A DNA stretch of 64,000 bases from Alphaproteobacteria bacterium (GTDB lineage Bacteria > Pseudomonadota > Alphaproteobacteria > Rhizobiales > GCA-2746425). The translations under genes were made by a program, and so were the position numbers. Below the pieces are notes generated by a model that saw nothing but the letters and a program-made list of their open reading frames with translations, did not search any database and was not told the origin of the DNA. Positions 35,354 to 44,953 of this stretch are shown here, piece by piece. Numbering within the stretch: position 1 is the stretch's first letter; every line of letters starts with the position of its first letter. The stretch spans positions 372,001 through 436,000 of the forward strand of contig JANSWZ010000003.1 in NCBI GenBank assembly GCA_024743215.1. The letters are read 5' to 3'.

Positions 35354-35402
35354 AGGTGGGCCACCTCTCCCCACCGAGAGGCTATCTATCTGAGAGGGTA
35401 GC
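35354..35402 (+). promoter_or_regulatory. Structured serC leader RNA with possible pseudoknot
   Basis: Directly before serC, CCTCTC (35364-35369) pairs with GAGAGG (35376-35381) around loop CCCACC (35370-35375). That loop is complementary to GGTGGG (35355-35360), so an H-type pseudoknot can form; a competing short stem AGGTG/CACCT (35354-35358, 35362-35366) also exists. A second hairpin pairs GCTATC (35381-35386) with GGTAGC (35397-35402) and holds the ribosome-binding site GAGAGG in its loop. Position and two-hairpin layout fit the serC leader motif described in alphaproteobacteria, proposed to regulate serC-serA translation. Confidence 0.75.
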
Positions 35403-36602
35403 ATGACACATGCAAATACTGGCCAGACGGCCGGGCAGCGCACACCTGAGTTGCGTCCTAATAATCCCCATTTTTCATCCGGTCCTTGTGCCAAACGACC
35501 TGGTTGGTCGCTGGACGGGCTTGCTGATGCCGCTCTTGGCCGGTCTCATCGTGCCAAAATAGGCAAGGCCAAGCTGAAGCAGGCAATTGACCTGACCCGC
35601 ACCGTATTGCAGGTGCCTGATGATTATCTGATCGGGATCGTACCTGCATCCGATACCGGCGCATTTGAAATGGCCATGTGGTCGCTTCTGGGCGCTCGTG
35701 GTGTTGATCTTCTGGCCTGGGAAAGCTTTGGCTCCGGTTGGGTTACAGATGCTGTCAAACAGCTGAAACTTGATAACCAGCGCACATTGACAGCCGATTA
35801 CGGTCAGCTGCCGGATCTGGCGTCTGTCGATTTTGCCAATGATGTTGTGTTCACCTGGAACGGCACGACCTCTGGTGTTCGTGTGCCAAATGGTGACTGG
35901 ATACCAGCTGATCGTGAGGGTCTGACCCTTTGCGATGCCACCTCTGCTGCTTTTGCGCAGGATTTGGCCTGGGACAAGCTGGATGCTGTGACTTATTCCT
36001 GGCAGAAAGTGCTGGGGGGAGAAGCTGCTCATGGCATGCTGATCCTGTCGCCACGGGCCGTTGAACGGCTGGAAAGCTACACGCCGGCCTGGCCGCTTCC
36101 CAAGATTTTCCGCCTGACCAAGGGTGGTAAAATCATCAAGGGTATTTTCAATGGCGAGACCATCAACACGCCTTCCATGCTGTGTGTGGAAGATTATCTG
36201 GACGCGCTGGAATGGGCGCAGTCCGTTGGCGGACTGGATGGCTTGCGTGGCCGTGCTGATGCCAATGCAAAAACCATTGCCGATTGGGTTGCTGAAACGC
36301 CCTGGGTTGATTTTCTTGCCGTGGACCCCGCCACTCGGTCCAACACATCCGTGTGTTTGAAAATCGTGGACCCGGCAGTCACTGCTTTGTCTGAAGATGA
36401 TCAGGCCGCATTTGCAAAAGCCATGGTATCTGCGCTGGACAAGGAAGGCGTGGCTCATGACATCGGTGCCTATCGCGATGCCCCTTCGGGCTTTCGCATT
36501 TGGTCCGGTGCAACTGTTGAACAGTCCGATGTGGCGGCCCTTTTGCCTTGGCTCGACTGGGCCTTTGCGGCGCAGAAAACTGCGCTGTCACAGGCCGCCT
36601 GA
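35403..36602 (+). CDS. serC: Phosphoserine aminotransferase SerC
   Basis: A 399-residue PLP enzyme making phosphoserine from 3-phosphohydroxypyruvate and glutamate. The N-terminal [20 protein letters not shown] and the helix [20 protein letters not shown] are typical of the long alphaproteobacterial SerC type; the PLP lysine lies in [20 protein letters not shown]. The ATG lies at the foot of the leader hairpin, with GAGAGG 5-6 nt upstream. It forms an operon with serA 84 bp downstream, giving the first two steps of serine synthesis. Confidence 0.96.
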   Translation: MTHANTGQTAGQRTPELRPNNPHFSSGPCAKRPGWSLDGLADAALGRSHRAKIGKAKLKQAIDLTRTVLQVPDDYLIGIVPASDTGAFEMAMWSLLGARGVDLLAWESFGSGWVTDAVKQLKLDNQRTLTADYGQLPDLASVDFANDVVFTWNGTTSGVRVPNGDWIPADREGLTLCDATSAAFAQDLAWDKLDAVTYSWQKVLGGEAAHGMLILSPRAVERLESYTPAWPLPKIFRLTKGGKIIKGIFNGETINTPSMLCVEDYLDALEWAQSVGGLDGLRGRADANAKTIADWVAETPWVDFLAVDPATRSNTSVCLKIVDPAVTALSEDDQAAFAKAMVSALDKEGVAHDIGAYRDAPSGFRIWSGATVEQSDVAALLPWLDWAFAAQKTALSQAA

Positions 36603-36686
36603 TTCTCACAATTTTCTGACCTGATTCTGACTAATACTGGCCCCGGTCCTGCCTTTTGGCACCGAAGCGGCCTTATGGAGAGACTT

Positions 36687-38288
36687 ATGACTGAAAAAAT
36701 GCCACGCGTTCTGATTTCCGATAAACTGTCAGCGACCGCTGTTCAGATATTCAAAGACAGGGGGCTTGATGTTGATTTCCAACCTGATCTTGGAAAAGAC
36801 AAGGACAAGCTTGCCGAGATTATTGGCAATTATGATGGTCTTGCCATCCGCTCCGCGACGAAAGCCACCGCGAAAATTATCGCTGCCGCCGACAATCTGA
36901 AAGTCATTGGCCGGGCCGGGATTGGCGTTGACAATGTTGATATTCCTGCGGCGACGCAAAAGGGTATCATTGTCATGAATACGCCTTTTGGAAATTCCAT
37001 CACAACGGCTGAACATGCCATTGCGATGATGTTTGCAGTTGCGCGTCAATTGCCGGAGGCAAATGCGTCCACCCATGCCGGTAAATGGGAAAAGTCCAAA
37101 TTCATGGGCGTTGAGCTGACCGCAAAAACCCTTGGTGTGATCGGCTGCGGAAATATTGGATCTATCGCTGCGGAACGTGGCATTGGCCTGAAAATGAAAG
37201 TCATTGCCTTCGATCCTTTCCTGTCGCCGGAACGTGCGATGGAAATTGGTGTTGAGAAGGTTGATCTGGACGAACTGCTGAAGCGGTCGGATTTCATTAC
37301 ACTGCATACGCCGCTGACAGACAAGACCCGCAACATCATTGATGCCGCAGCCATTGAAAAAATGAAAAAAGGTGTGCGGATCATCAATTGTGCACGCGGT
37401 GGGCTGATTGATGAAGATGCACTGGCTGATGGCCTGAAGTCCGGTAAGGTTGCCGGAGCTGCGATTGACGTGTTTTCAACGGAACCCGCAACTGACAGCG
37501 TCCTGTTCGATCTGCCAAATGTTGTCTGCACCCCGCATTTGGGTGCCGCAACCACAGAGGCACAGGAAAATGTGGCCATTCAGGTGGCTGAGCAAATGTC
37601 AGACTATCTGTTGAACGGTGCGGTCACCAATGCGCTGAATATGCCGTCCATTTCGGCCGAAGAAGCGCCGCTTCTGTCGCCTTATGTCAAACTGGCCGAT
37701 TTGCTTGGCTCATTTGCCGGTCAACTGACTGAATCTGGAATTTCAGGCGTTCGCATCGAATATGAAGGTGATGTGGCCGAGATGAATGTTCGGGCGCTGA
37801 CCGCCGCTGCCTTGACAGGCGTTCTGCAGCCACAGTTGCAGACGGTCAACATGGTGTCTGCACCTGCCATGGCCAAGGAACGTGGCATCAAGGTGGAAGA
37901 GGTGCGTCGCTCTCAAGAAGGCGTTTACGAAAACTACATCCGCCTGACCGTGATCACCGAACGTCAGGAACGGTCTGTAGCCGGTACCGTGTTTGCCGAC
38001 GGCAAGCCGCGGATCATTCAGATCAAGGGCATCAATATGGAAGCCGAATTGAAGCCACGCATGTTGTATGTCACCAATGATGATCGTCCCGGATTCATTG
38101 GCAATATTGGAACCGTGCTGGGTGAGGCTGGTGTCAACATTGCGCATATGCAGTTTGGCCGGGATTCTGAAGGCGGAAATGCCATTGCGCTTGTGGCTGT
38201 CGATCAGGAAGTCAACGCTGAAGTCATGGCAACAATCAACGCACTGGAAAACGTTCAGCAGGTCAAGCCACTGAATTTCATGCTTTAA
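36687..38288 (+). CDS. serA: D-3-phosphoglycerate dehydrogenase SerA, long form
   Basis: A 533-residue long-form SerA. The catalytic core has GRAGIGVDNVDIPAATQKGI, the NAD-binding GVIGCGNIGSIAAERGIGLK and the catalytic RGGLIDEDALADGL / TPHLGAATTEAQ segments. An intervening domain (about residues 320-445) and a C-terminal ACT domain (YVTNDDRPGFIGNIGTVLGE) follow, the latter binding serine for feedback inhibition. The ATG at 36687 has GGAGAG 4 nt upstream; the ATG four codons earlier overlaps that site. It oxidises 3-phosphoglycerate with NAD. Confidence 0.97.
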   Translation: MTEKMPRVLISDKLSATAVQIFKDRGLDVDFQPDLGKDKDKLAEIIGNYDGLAIRSATKATAKIIAAADNLKVIGRAGIGVDNVDIPAATQKGIIVMNTPFGNSITTAEHAIAMMFAVARQLPEANASTHAGKWEKSKFMGVELTAKTLGVIGCGNIGSIAAERGIGLKMKVIAFDPFLSPERAMEIGVEKVDLDELLKRSDFITLHTPLTDKTRNIIDAAAIEKMKKGVRIINCARGGLIDEDALADGLKSGKVAGAAIDVFSTEPATDSVLFDLPNVVCTPHLGAATTEAQENVAIQVAEQMSDYLLNGAVTNALNMPSISAEEAPLLSPYVKLADLLGSFAGQLTESGISGVRIEYEGDVAEMNVRALTAAALTGVLQPQLQTVNMVSAPAMAKERGIKVEEVRRSQEGVYENYIRLTVITERQERSVAGTVFADGKPRIIQIKGINMEAELKPRMLYVTNDDRPGFIGNIGTVLGEAGVNIAHMQFGRDSEGGNAIALVAVDQEVNAEVMATINALENVQQVKPLNFML

Positions 38289-38392
38289 AAAACGGCGCTG
38301 AATCAAACATATCCTGCAGCGGTCATTGACTGTCCTCGTCTGGCGCAATATTGAACAGGCAATTGCCTAAATATTAGCCGTTGGGGGGAATA

Positions 38393-39601
38393 ATGGACGC
38401 TGCAGATACAGCTTGGATTCTAACGAGCACTGCTCTGGTGCTTTTAATGACACTACCGGGGCTTGCCCTGTTTTATGGCGGGCTGGTGCAATCCAGAAAC
38501 ATCCTGTCAGTGCTGATGCATTGCATGGCAATTGCCTGCCTTGCTTCCGTCTTGTGGCTGGTTGTGGGCTACTCTCTGGCCTTTTCCGATGGCTCGGCCT
38601 GGCTTGGGGGTCTGCAGAAAGCCTTTCTGAACGGTGTGGGACGAGACACAGTCTATGACGGAACCACACTGCCAGAGACGGTGTTTTTCACATTCCAGAT
38701 GACATTCGCCGTCATTACGCCTGCTTTGATGGTGGGCGCTTTTGTTGAACGCATCAAGTTTTCCGCTGTGCTCATTATCAGTGCAGCCTGGCTGCTCATT
38801 GTTTACGCACCTGTGACCCATTGGGTCTGGGGCGGTGGCTGGCTGGCCGAACGCGGTGTGATGGACTTTGCCGGAGGCATCGTGGTTCACGTCACGGCTG
38901 GTGCCTCGGCTGCAGTGATCGCCGTCATGCTTGGTGCCCGCAGTGGTTTTCCCAAAACGGTGCAACCGCCACACGCACCCTGGATGGTTATGGTTGGCGC
39001 GTCCTTGTTGTGGGTTGGCTGGTTCGGTTTCAATGCGGGCAGCGCGCTTGGTGCCAATGGCGATGCCGGGATGGCAATGCTTGTGACGCATATGTCGGCT
39101 GCAACCGCATCGCTTGTCTGGGTGGTGATTGAATGGGTGCGGTTTGGCAAACCCTCCCTTGTCGGCATGGTCACCGGCACAATTGCCGGTCTTGCCACTG
39201 TTACACCCGCCTCGGGTTTCGTTGGCCCGATGGCTGGCATGATGCTTGGCTTGGCAGGCGGTGTTGTCTGCTACATTGCTGTCGATCTGGTGAAGCACAG
39301 ATGGAAAGTGGATGATTCACTGGACGTGCTTGCTGTCCACGGTATTGGTGGCGCGCTGGGCACACTTCTGACAGCGTTCCTTGCAGGGTTGCCAGGTGGT
39401 ACAGGTCTGGGTGAAACCACGGTTGGCAGCCAATTTGCCGTTCAGTTGCTTGGCGTTGGCTCAGTCCTTGTCTGGTCCGTTATTGCGACCATCATTATTG
39501 TGTGGATCACCAGAGCGCTGGTTGGGCTGCGGGTCAATGAAGAGGAAGAGCTTGAAGGACTTGACTTTTCCACTCATGGTGAGAGTGGATACAGGTTGTG
39601 A
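38393..39601 (+). CDS. amtB: Ammonium transporter AmtB
   Basis: A 402-residue Amt/Rh channel with eleven predicted spans. GLALFYGGLVQSRNILSVLM is the first-helix signature; MDFAGGIVVHVTAGASAAV holds the family signature and the first pore histidine, and VHGIGGALGTLLTAF the second. There is no cleavable signal peptide, unlike E. coli AmtB. A purine-rich GGGGGGA lies 4-5 nt before the ATG. It is followed by glnK, whose product blocks the channel when nitrogen is plentiful. amtB-first order is the reverse of the usual glnK-amtB arrangement. Confidence 0.95.
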   Translation: MDAADTAWILTSTALVLLMTLPGLALFYGGLVQSRNILSVLMHCMAIACLASVLWLVVGYSLAFSDGSAWLGGLQKAFLNGVGRDTVYDGTTLPETVFFTFQMTFAVITPALMVGAFVERIKFSAVLIISAAWLLIVYAPVTHWVWGGGWLAERGVMDFAGGIVVHVTAGASAAVIAVMLGARSGFPKTVQPPHAPWMVMVGASLLWVGWFGFNAGSALGANGDAGMAMLVTHMSAATASLVWVVIEWVRFGKPSLVGMVTGTIAGLATVTPASGFVGPMAGMMLGLAGGVVCYIAVDLVKHRWKVDDSLDVLAVHGIGGALGTLLTAFLAGLPGGTGLGETTVGSQFAVQLLGVGSVLVWSVIATIIIVWITRALVGLRVNEEEELEGLDFSTHGESGYRL

Positions 39602-39624
39602 GCGAACAAGATCAGGAGTTATTT

Positions 39625-39963
39625 ATGAAATACATAATTGCCATTATTCAGCCGCACAGGCTGGATCCTGTTCGTGAAGCCCTATCGGAAGTCGGGGTCA
39701 GTGGTCTGACCGTGACAGAGGTCAAGGGTTATGGACGCCAGAAGGGACACACGGAAATCTATCGCGGTGCCGAATATGCTGTCCACTATCTGCCGAAGGT
39801 AAAGTTGGAGATTGCGGTTTCTGACGATCAGAGCGAGCGGGTCATGGAAGTGCTGAGCAATGAAGCTCGGACTGGCAATATTGGCGATGGCAAGATTTTT
39901 GTGCTGCCGCTTGAAAGCGCTGTTCGCATTCGCACTGGCGAAACCGGTGATGCGGCCGTTTGA
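39625..39963 (+). CDS. glnK: Nitrogen regulatory protein P-II (GlnK)
   Basis: A 112-residue P-II protein, the exact family length. MKYIIAIIQPHRLDPVREAL and VTEVKGYGRQKGHTEIYRGA precede Tyr51, the uridylylation site in the T-loop; LPKVKLEIAVSDDQ and TGNIGDGKIFVLPLE complete the ATP/2-oxoglutarate site. AGGAG lies 8 nt before the ATG. An in-frame GTG overlapping the amtB stop at 39598 is possible but would extend beyond the conserved start. It senses nitrogen status and is paired with amtB. Confidence 0.96.
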   Translation: MKYIIAIIQPHRLDPVREALSEVGVSGLTVTEVKGYGRQKGHTEIYRGAEYAVHYLPKVKLEIAVSDDQSERVMEVLSNEARTGNIGDGKIFVLPLESAVRIRTGETGDAAV

Positions 39964-39991
39964 TGCGGCAAGCATTTTCCTAAACAATCGC

Positions 39992-40022
39992 GTCAGGCAT
40001 CTGCTTTGTGCAGATGCCTGAC
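39992..40022 (+). terminator. Perfect 13-bp hairpin between convergent genes
   Basis: GTCAGGCATCTGC (39992-40004) pairs with GCAGATGCCTGAC (40010-40022) around TTTGT. It lies between glnK and the oppositely oriented EamA gene and could serve both as terminator, though neither side has a long T run. Confidence 0.6.
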
Positions 40023-40054
40023 TGCATTCATGTGTATCGTGGCACCTATAGGTC

Positions 40055-40981
40055 TCACGGCACTGGCAAACGGCTTTTGCGTTGCGCCAATATGACACCC
40101 AACAGGATAAGCCCATATCCGATTGCATGAAACAAAGCGGGTTGTTCTTCCAAAAACAGAATTGCCATCAAGGATCCGAACAACGGCATAAGATGGAAAA
40201 AGGGGCCAGCCCTGTTGGCGCCAATCAATTCTACACCGCGGTTGAAACAGCCATACGCCATCAGACTTGCGAACAGGATGACATAGGCAAAGGCTGCAAA
40301 ACTGCGCCAGGACAGTTCAGTCGGTGGGCTGGTTTCCAGTTCCCAGAAAAACGCCGGCAGCAACATAATGGCACCGAACACCACTGTGACCCATAGAAAG
40401 CTGACCCAGTGCATTTTTGGCTTCTTGCGCAGGACGGCTGAGTAAATTCCGTAAAACAGCAAGGCACAGAAGAACAAAATATCGCCTATGTTAAAGTCGA
40501 GTGACAGTAAAATATCAGGCTGTCCGCCCGTCAGGATGATCAAAACACCAAGCAATGAAATGAGCGTTCCAGCCAATTGGCGCGGTGTCATCGCATCGCC
40601 AAACAGTGCAAGAGACCAGAAGCCGATAACCAGGGGCGCTGCCGACTGAAGCAGCAGGCCGTTCAGAGCGGTGGTGTGTTGCAGCCCCAAATAGGCAAGC
40701 GTGTTGTAAATGGTGATGCCAGTGAAAGCCAAAAGCAGCATAAGGGGCAATTTCTTGCGAATGACCGGCCAGTCATTTCTGACATAACGCCATGCAAAGG
40801 GCGTCAGCAGCAGACTTGCCCCGATCCAGCGAATTTGCGCCAGCATGATGGGTGGTATTTCGCCTGCGACGGCTCTGGCAAGAACAACGTTCCCTGACCA
40901 GCACAGCATTGTGGTTGCTAGCAGCAGGTAGGGTTGATTGAACAGCCATATGAAGGCATTTGTCAGCGGAGCGAAACGCAA
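40055..40981 (-). CDS. EamA/DMT-family transporter
   Basis: A 308-residue membrane protein with ten predicted spans and two EamA repeats. The first repeat contains LLLATTMLCWSGNVVLARAV and LAQIRWIGASLLLTPFAWRY; the second contains FNIGDILFFCALLFYGIYSA and GANRAGPFFHLMPLFGSLMA, the latter motif characteristic of EamA members. It ends with a short basic tail (QRKSRLPVP). It is not a close copy of the EamA protein at 25685. Substrate unknown. Its 5' end faces the VOC gene with about 105 bp between. Confidence 0.87.
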   Translation of the reverse strand: MRFAPLTNAFIWLFNQPYLLLATTMLCWSGNVVLARAVAGEIPPIMLAQIRWIGASLLLTPFAWRYVRNDWPVIRKKLPLMLLLAFTGITIYNTLAYLGLQHTTALNGLLLQSAAPLVIGFWSLALFGDAMTPRQLAGTLISLLGVLIILTGGQPDILLSLDFNIGDILFFCALLFYGIYSAVLRKKPKMHWVSFLWVTVVFGAIMLLPAFFWELETSPPTELSWRSFAAFAYVILFASLMAYGCFNRGVELIGANRAGPFFHLMPLFGSLMAILFLEEQPALFHAIGYGLILLGVILAQRKSRLPVP

Positions 40982-41086
40982 AATAGTCGACCCAAATCTG
41001 ATGTGACATGTTTTTACAGGCTCTGGACCGGACTATCGGACCGGTGGGATTTGAGGTCTTTCTATACCATAATTGCCTCCTGGACC

Positions 41087-41512
41087 ATGGGACGAACAAT
41101 TGCTGTGAAATTTATCAATCCAATTCCTTTCGTCGCAGATTTGGCGCGCGCAAAAACCTTTTATTGTGATGTGCTTGGGCTGAATATTTTGCAGGACCAC
41201 GGAAATTTCGTGCAATTTGACAATGGCTTTGCGCTGCATGAAGGCATGTCTCTTCACCATACTGTCTTTGGTGAGGATGCTGAAACTGGGGATGCTCAGG
41301 CTGGGGTTGCTGACAACACTCAATCTTACGGACGCGGCAATCTGGTTTTGTACTTCGAAGATGATGAATTGGACGCCACATTTGACCGAATTGGTGACCA
41401 ACTCAATGTGATACACGACATACAGCAACAGAAATGGGGACAAAGGGTCTTCCGGTTTTATGATCCTGATGGTCATATTGTTGAGGTTGGCGAGCCACAA
41501 AAACCGGTTTGA
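41087..41512 (+). CDS. VOC (glyoxalase/bleomycin-resistance) family protein
   Basis: A 141-residue vicinal-oxygen-chelate fold protein: PFVADLARAKTFYCDVLGLN is the first beta-alpha-beta unit and YDPDGHIVEVGEP the last, with the metal-binding Glu of the family. Two starts are plausible: ATG at 41087 or GTG at 41105 (MKFINPIPFV), which has GGGACGA upstream and matches the usual family start. It may detoxify an aldehyde or an antibiotic, but no substrate can be assigned. Confidence 0.82.
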   Translation: MGRTIAVKFINPIPFVADLARAKTFYCDVLGLNILQDHGNFVQFDNGFALHEGMSLHHTVFGEDAETGDAQAGVADNTQSYGRGNLVLYFEDDELDATFDRIGDQLNVIHDIQQQKWGQRVFRFYDPDGHIVEVGEPQKPV

Positions 41513-41681
41513 GAGCTGTGAATGAACCAACCTTGCGGGGGCTGTGAAAAATTTGGATGAATTTGTTCAAAACCGGGACTTTCCTTGCCTGTAGATTTGC
41601 CAAGGCGCTCGGAATTGCGTATGCGCATGGGCGCTGGATGCAAAGTCCGGGAATTTCAATTTTTAATATGAGGCTTTCAAC

Positions 41682-42971
41682 ATGGCCAATGTGGTTGTCG
41701 TCGGCTCGCAATGGGGTGACGAAGGCAAGGGTAAGATTGTGGACTGGTTGTCCGAGCGCGCGGATATCGTGGTTCGGTTTCAGGGGGGCCACAACGCCGG
41801 CCATACATTGGTCATTGATGGTGTCAGCTACAAGCTGAGTCTGCTTCCATCAGGTCTGGTGCGCGGCAAGCTATCGGTTATTGGCAATGGAGTCGTCATT
41901 GACCCGCATGCGTTGGTCGCAGAAATTGCGCGGCTGCGGGCGCAGGATATCACCATTGATCGCAGTGTTTTGCGCATTGCTGATAACGCAACACTGATCC
42001 TGTCCTTGCACCGCGAACTGGATGCGGTGCGAGAGAATTCAAACACCGGAACGAAAATTGGCACAACCAAGCGTGGCATTGGTCCTGCCTATGAAGACAA
42101 GGTTGGACGGCGCGCCATCCGGGTGATGGACCTGGCCAATCTTAAAACGCTACCGGACAAGATTGACCGTCTGCTGAGCCATCACAATCCACTTCGGCGC
42201 GGACTTGGCTATGAAGACATTGATCCACAAAGCCTGTTTGACGAACTAGAATCGGTCGCAGATGAAGTTCTGCCTTACATGGATACTGTTTGGAAGTTGC
42301 TCGACGATGAGCGCAGGGCCGGAAAGCGCATTCTGTTTGAGGGCGCACAGGGCGCGTTGCTGGACATAGACCATGGTACGTATCCGTTCGTGACGTCTTC
42401 CAACACGACAGCGGGTCAAGCAGCGACCGGGTCTGGCCTTGGGCCAGGCGCCATTGGCTATGTTCTGGGTATTACCAAGGCCTACACGACACGGGTCGGT
42501 GAAGGACCTTTTCCGACGGAACAGCTTAATGAAACCGGTGAGTACCTTGGTGAGCATGGCCATGAATGGGGCACTGTTACAGGTCGCAAACGCCGCTGCG
42601 GCTGGTTTGACGCGGTGTTGGTGCGCCAAACTGTTCGCACCAATGGGATGACAGGCATTGCGCTGACCAAGCTTGATGTTCTCGATGGGCTCGAGGAAAT
42701 CAAGATTTGTACCGGGTACAGGCTCGATGGTGAACTGATCGATCATCTGCCTGCCTCACAAGGCGGACAACGTCGCATTGAGCCGATTTATGAAAGTTTT
42801 GAAGGGTGGAATGCCACCACTGCCGGTGCAACAAGCTGGGCTGAACTGCCGGCACAGGCCATAAAATATGTGCGCAGGATTGAAGAATTGATCGGCGCGC
42901 CGGTTGCTATGTTATCAACCAGCCCAGAACGGGATCACACAATTCTTGTGCATGATCCGTTTCATGATTAA
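41682..42971 (+). CDS. purA: Adenylosuccinate synthetase PurA
   Basis: A 429-residue enzyme that joins IMP and aspartate with GTP in AMP synthesis. [20 protein letters not shown] with the GDEGKGK GTP loop, [59 protein letters not shown] and [20 protein letters not shown] are all present, so the enzyme is complete. GAGG lies 8 nt before the ATG. It is preceded by a gap of about 170 bp that should hold its promoter and is followed by a large membrane-anchored protein gene. Confidence 0.98.
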   Translation: MANVVVVGSQWGDEGKGKIVDWLSERADIVVRFQGGHNAGHTLVIDGVSYKLSLLPSGLVRGKLSVIGNGVVIDPHALVAEIARLRAQDITIDRSVLRIADNATLILSLHRELDAVRENSNTGTKIGTTKRGIGPAYEDKVGRRAIRVMDLANLKTLPDKIDRLLSHHNPLRRGLGYEDIDPQSLFDELESVADEVLPYMDTVWKLLDDERRAGKRILFEGAQGALLDIDHGTYPFVTSSNTTAGQAATGSGLGPGAIGYVLGITKAYTTRVGEGPFPTEQLNETGEYLGEHGHEWGTVTGRKRRCGWFDAVLVRQTVRTNGMTGIALTKLDVLDGLEEIKICTGYRLDGELIDHLPASQGGQRRIEPIYESFEGWNATTAGATSWAELPAQAIKYVRRIEELIGAPVAMLSTSPERDHTILVHDPFHD

Positions 42972-43060
42972 GGTTATGTTAGGGTTTTGATCACCAGATC
43001 TGAAACCCGGGTTGGGCAGCCCAAGCATCGGCTGAAGACTAATGGAAAAAGTGTAAGCGT

Positions 43061-44722
43061 ATGGCTGATTTCTACAAGGTTTTGAGAAAAACAATCGAAG
43101 CTCTTCCTGTGGCAACGGGGCAGGCGCGACGGTCCGTCTATGACCGCGCGCGCACTGCAATCAGCAGACAGCTTGATGCCATGAATCCACCTTTGCCACC
43201 TTCAGAGGTTTCTCGGCAAAGGCTGGAACTGGAAGATAGTATTCGCTCGGTCGAGGAAGATTATGTTTCCGGAAAGATCATAACCGATTCCGAGCGCGAA
43301 AATGCTGCGCGCCTTGCGCAACTGGAAGAAGAGGAAGCCCAGTTCAGGGCACAACGTTCCTCCCGTCAGGTTCAGGACGAAGCTGAAGAGATGCGCCGAA
43401 CGGTGCCGCCCGAGCCTGCTCCGCCGCCCATTCCACCACAACCGCAGCCGCGTATGCCTGATCCAGCACCGAGGGAAGAGCCATCAGTGGCGGCGTTCGA
43501 CGCAGCCGTTGCATCGGCACGCTCGCTGAGCGAACCCAATCTTGATGAACCGCCGCTGAGAGCTGCGCCAACGCAGCGCGAGCCTGTGCGGTCACGGGCA
43601 CCTGAGCCAGCACCTGCTGCGCCGCGCAATAAACGCGAAGGGCTGTCACGACGTCGTGGCCGGGAAGACTATTACGATGCTCCTGCGCTGGATGATCCGT
43701 ATATGGATGATGTGGCTGACGAGCAGGATGATTATTACGACGAGCCGGAATTAGTATCCGATCGGCCTGATCCGCGCGCAGAGCGAGACCAACGCGGTGG
43801 TCGTGGTGGACGCGGTGGCGGCAGGGGTAATGCCGATGCCTATTATGATGATCGTCAGCCCTATCCGGGCGAACGTCCAAGACGCCGCATCTGGCCATGG
43901 ATTCTCATGCTTCTGGTTCTCATCGCATTGGGTGCTGGCGGATGGTGGGCATTCCAGAACCAGGAAAAGGTGATGTCCACCTTTGAGAACTGGCTCGATT
44001 ACGGGTCCAGCGATGTCAGTCCATTGCAACCGGCTATCGGCGAAGGCACCGCTGGCGATGGTCCACGACGGGTGAATGCCAATGATGATCCGGAATCTTC
44101 GAAAAATGATGGCCGTATTATTGACGATTCAGGACAGATGAACCCTGACGTGGAACAGGGTGATGATGGTTCCGCCGTCGGCGAGGGTGTTTTGCCTCAG
44201 CGCGCCATCTTGTATGAAGAAGGTGCGACAGCCGAAGATTCAAGAGCTGTTGCCGGTGGCACATCCTGGAGCCTTGGCGACGATAATGGATCTCCAATCA
44301 TTGTCGGTCGGGTGGAAATCCCTCAACGCCGCTTGTTCTTTGATATCATTATTCGCAAAAATGAAGATGATTCCCTGGCCTCTGCCAGTCATCTGGTAGA
44401 AATATCCTATCAGGCACCGCCTCGATTTGTGGGCGGCGGAATTGAAGATATTCCGGCATTGCTGCTGAAAGGCAGTGAGGAAGCACAGGGCGAATTGCTG
44501 GCTTCAGCTGGCGTCAAAGTCTCTGACACATTGTTCTGGCTGGCGCTGTCTGCAACACCTGAGAATGAGGTGAACAATATGAAGCTGCTTCGTGAAGGCA
44601 GCTGGTTTGATTTGCCTGTGCGCTACAAAAACGACAAGCGCGCTATCGTGACACTTGAAAAAGGGCGCGAAGGTGAAGTCGTGTTTGCACAGGCTTTGGA
44701 AGCCTGGAACAGAGGAAACTGA
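43061..44722 (+). CDS. Membrane-anchored hypothetical protein with coiled coil and acidic/proline-rich linker
   Basis: I cannot name this 553-residue protein. An N-terminal helical part (ADFYKVLRKTIEALPVATGQ) leads into a coiled coil of about residues 45-110. A long low-complexity stretch of Pro, Glu and Arg, then Asp/Tyr-rich and Gly/Arg-rich repeats, is followed by one membrane helix at about 277-297 (IWPWILMLLVLIALGAGGWW). Residues about 310-553 form a globular region, with strands around PIIVGRVEIPQRRLFFDIII, that would lie in the periplasm. Similar proteins are often found near purA in Hyphomicrobiales, which is general knowledge and not provable here. Topology, cytoplasmic N-terminal coil plus periplasmic domain, suggests an envelope role. 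Confidence 0.75.
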   Translation: MADFYKVLRKTIEALPVATGQARRSVYDRARTAISRQLDAMNPPLPPSEVSRQRLELEDSIRSVEEDYVSGKIITDSERENAARLAQLEEEEAQFRAQRSSRQVQDEAEEMRRTVPPEPAPPPIPPQPQPRMPDPAPREEPSVAAFDAAVASARSLSEPNLDEPPLRAAPTQREPVRSRAPEPAPAAPRNKREGLSRRRGREDYYDAPALDDPYMDDVADEQDDYYDEPELVSDRPDPRAERDQRGGRGGRGGGRGNADAYYDDRQPYPGERPRRRIWPWILMLLVLIALGAGGWWAFQNQEKVMSTFENWLDYGSSDVSPLQPAIGEGTAGDGPRRVNANDDPESSKNDGRIIDDSGQMNPDVEQGDDGSAVGEGVLPQRAILYEEGATAEDSRAVAGGTSWSLGDDNGSPIIVGRVEIPQRRLFFDIIIRKNEDDSLASASHLVEISYQAPPRFVGGGIEDIPALLLKGSEEAQGELLASAGVKVSDTLFWLALSATPENEVNNMKLLREGSWFDLPVRYKNDKRAIVTLEKGREGEVVFAQALEAWNRGN

Positions 44723-44766
44723 TCTGGCGCTTGAAGCGCAAAGAAAATCTGACTAAGCTGTAATTG

Positions 44767-44893
44767 TTTCGAGGGGTGTCCCGGCGTTAACGGGGCTGAG
44801 ATGGAAGCAGGTTCATAATCCGATATCGGATTTGGACCGCGCGTTTCCGGACCCTTTGAACCTGATCCGGATCATGCCGGCGAAGGGACGAAG
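44767..44893 (+). promoter_or_regulatory. TPP riboswitch (THI element)
   Basis: The conserved elements are in order: GGGGTG (44773-44778), GGGGCTGAGAT (pyrimidine-sensing helix), then ACCCTTTGAACCTGATCCGG, ATCATGCCGGCGAAGGGA. The closing helix pairs TTCG (44768-44771) with CGAA (44889-44892). A variable stem with GATATC lies between the two sensor arms. It precedes genes for uptake of a thiamine precursor, so binding of thiamine pyrophosphate should switch the operon off. Confidence 0.96.
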
Positions 44894-44953
44894 ACCTGAA
44901 TTCTCCGTTTGCGTACCTTTCCGCATGGTCCTTTGTTTGAGGACTCCACTCGC

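Noticed and set aside
35475-36458. Antisense open frame opposite serC
   Set aside because: serC is complete and conserved on the plus strand; the antisense translation shows no domain.
38341-38356. Possible sigma-54 promoter TGGCGC-N4-TTGAAC before amtB
   Set aside because: The -12 element should be GC at a fixed spacing from the -24 GG; it is AA here, so the match fails.
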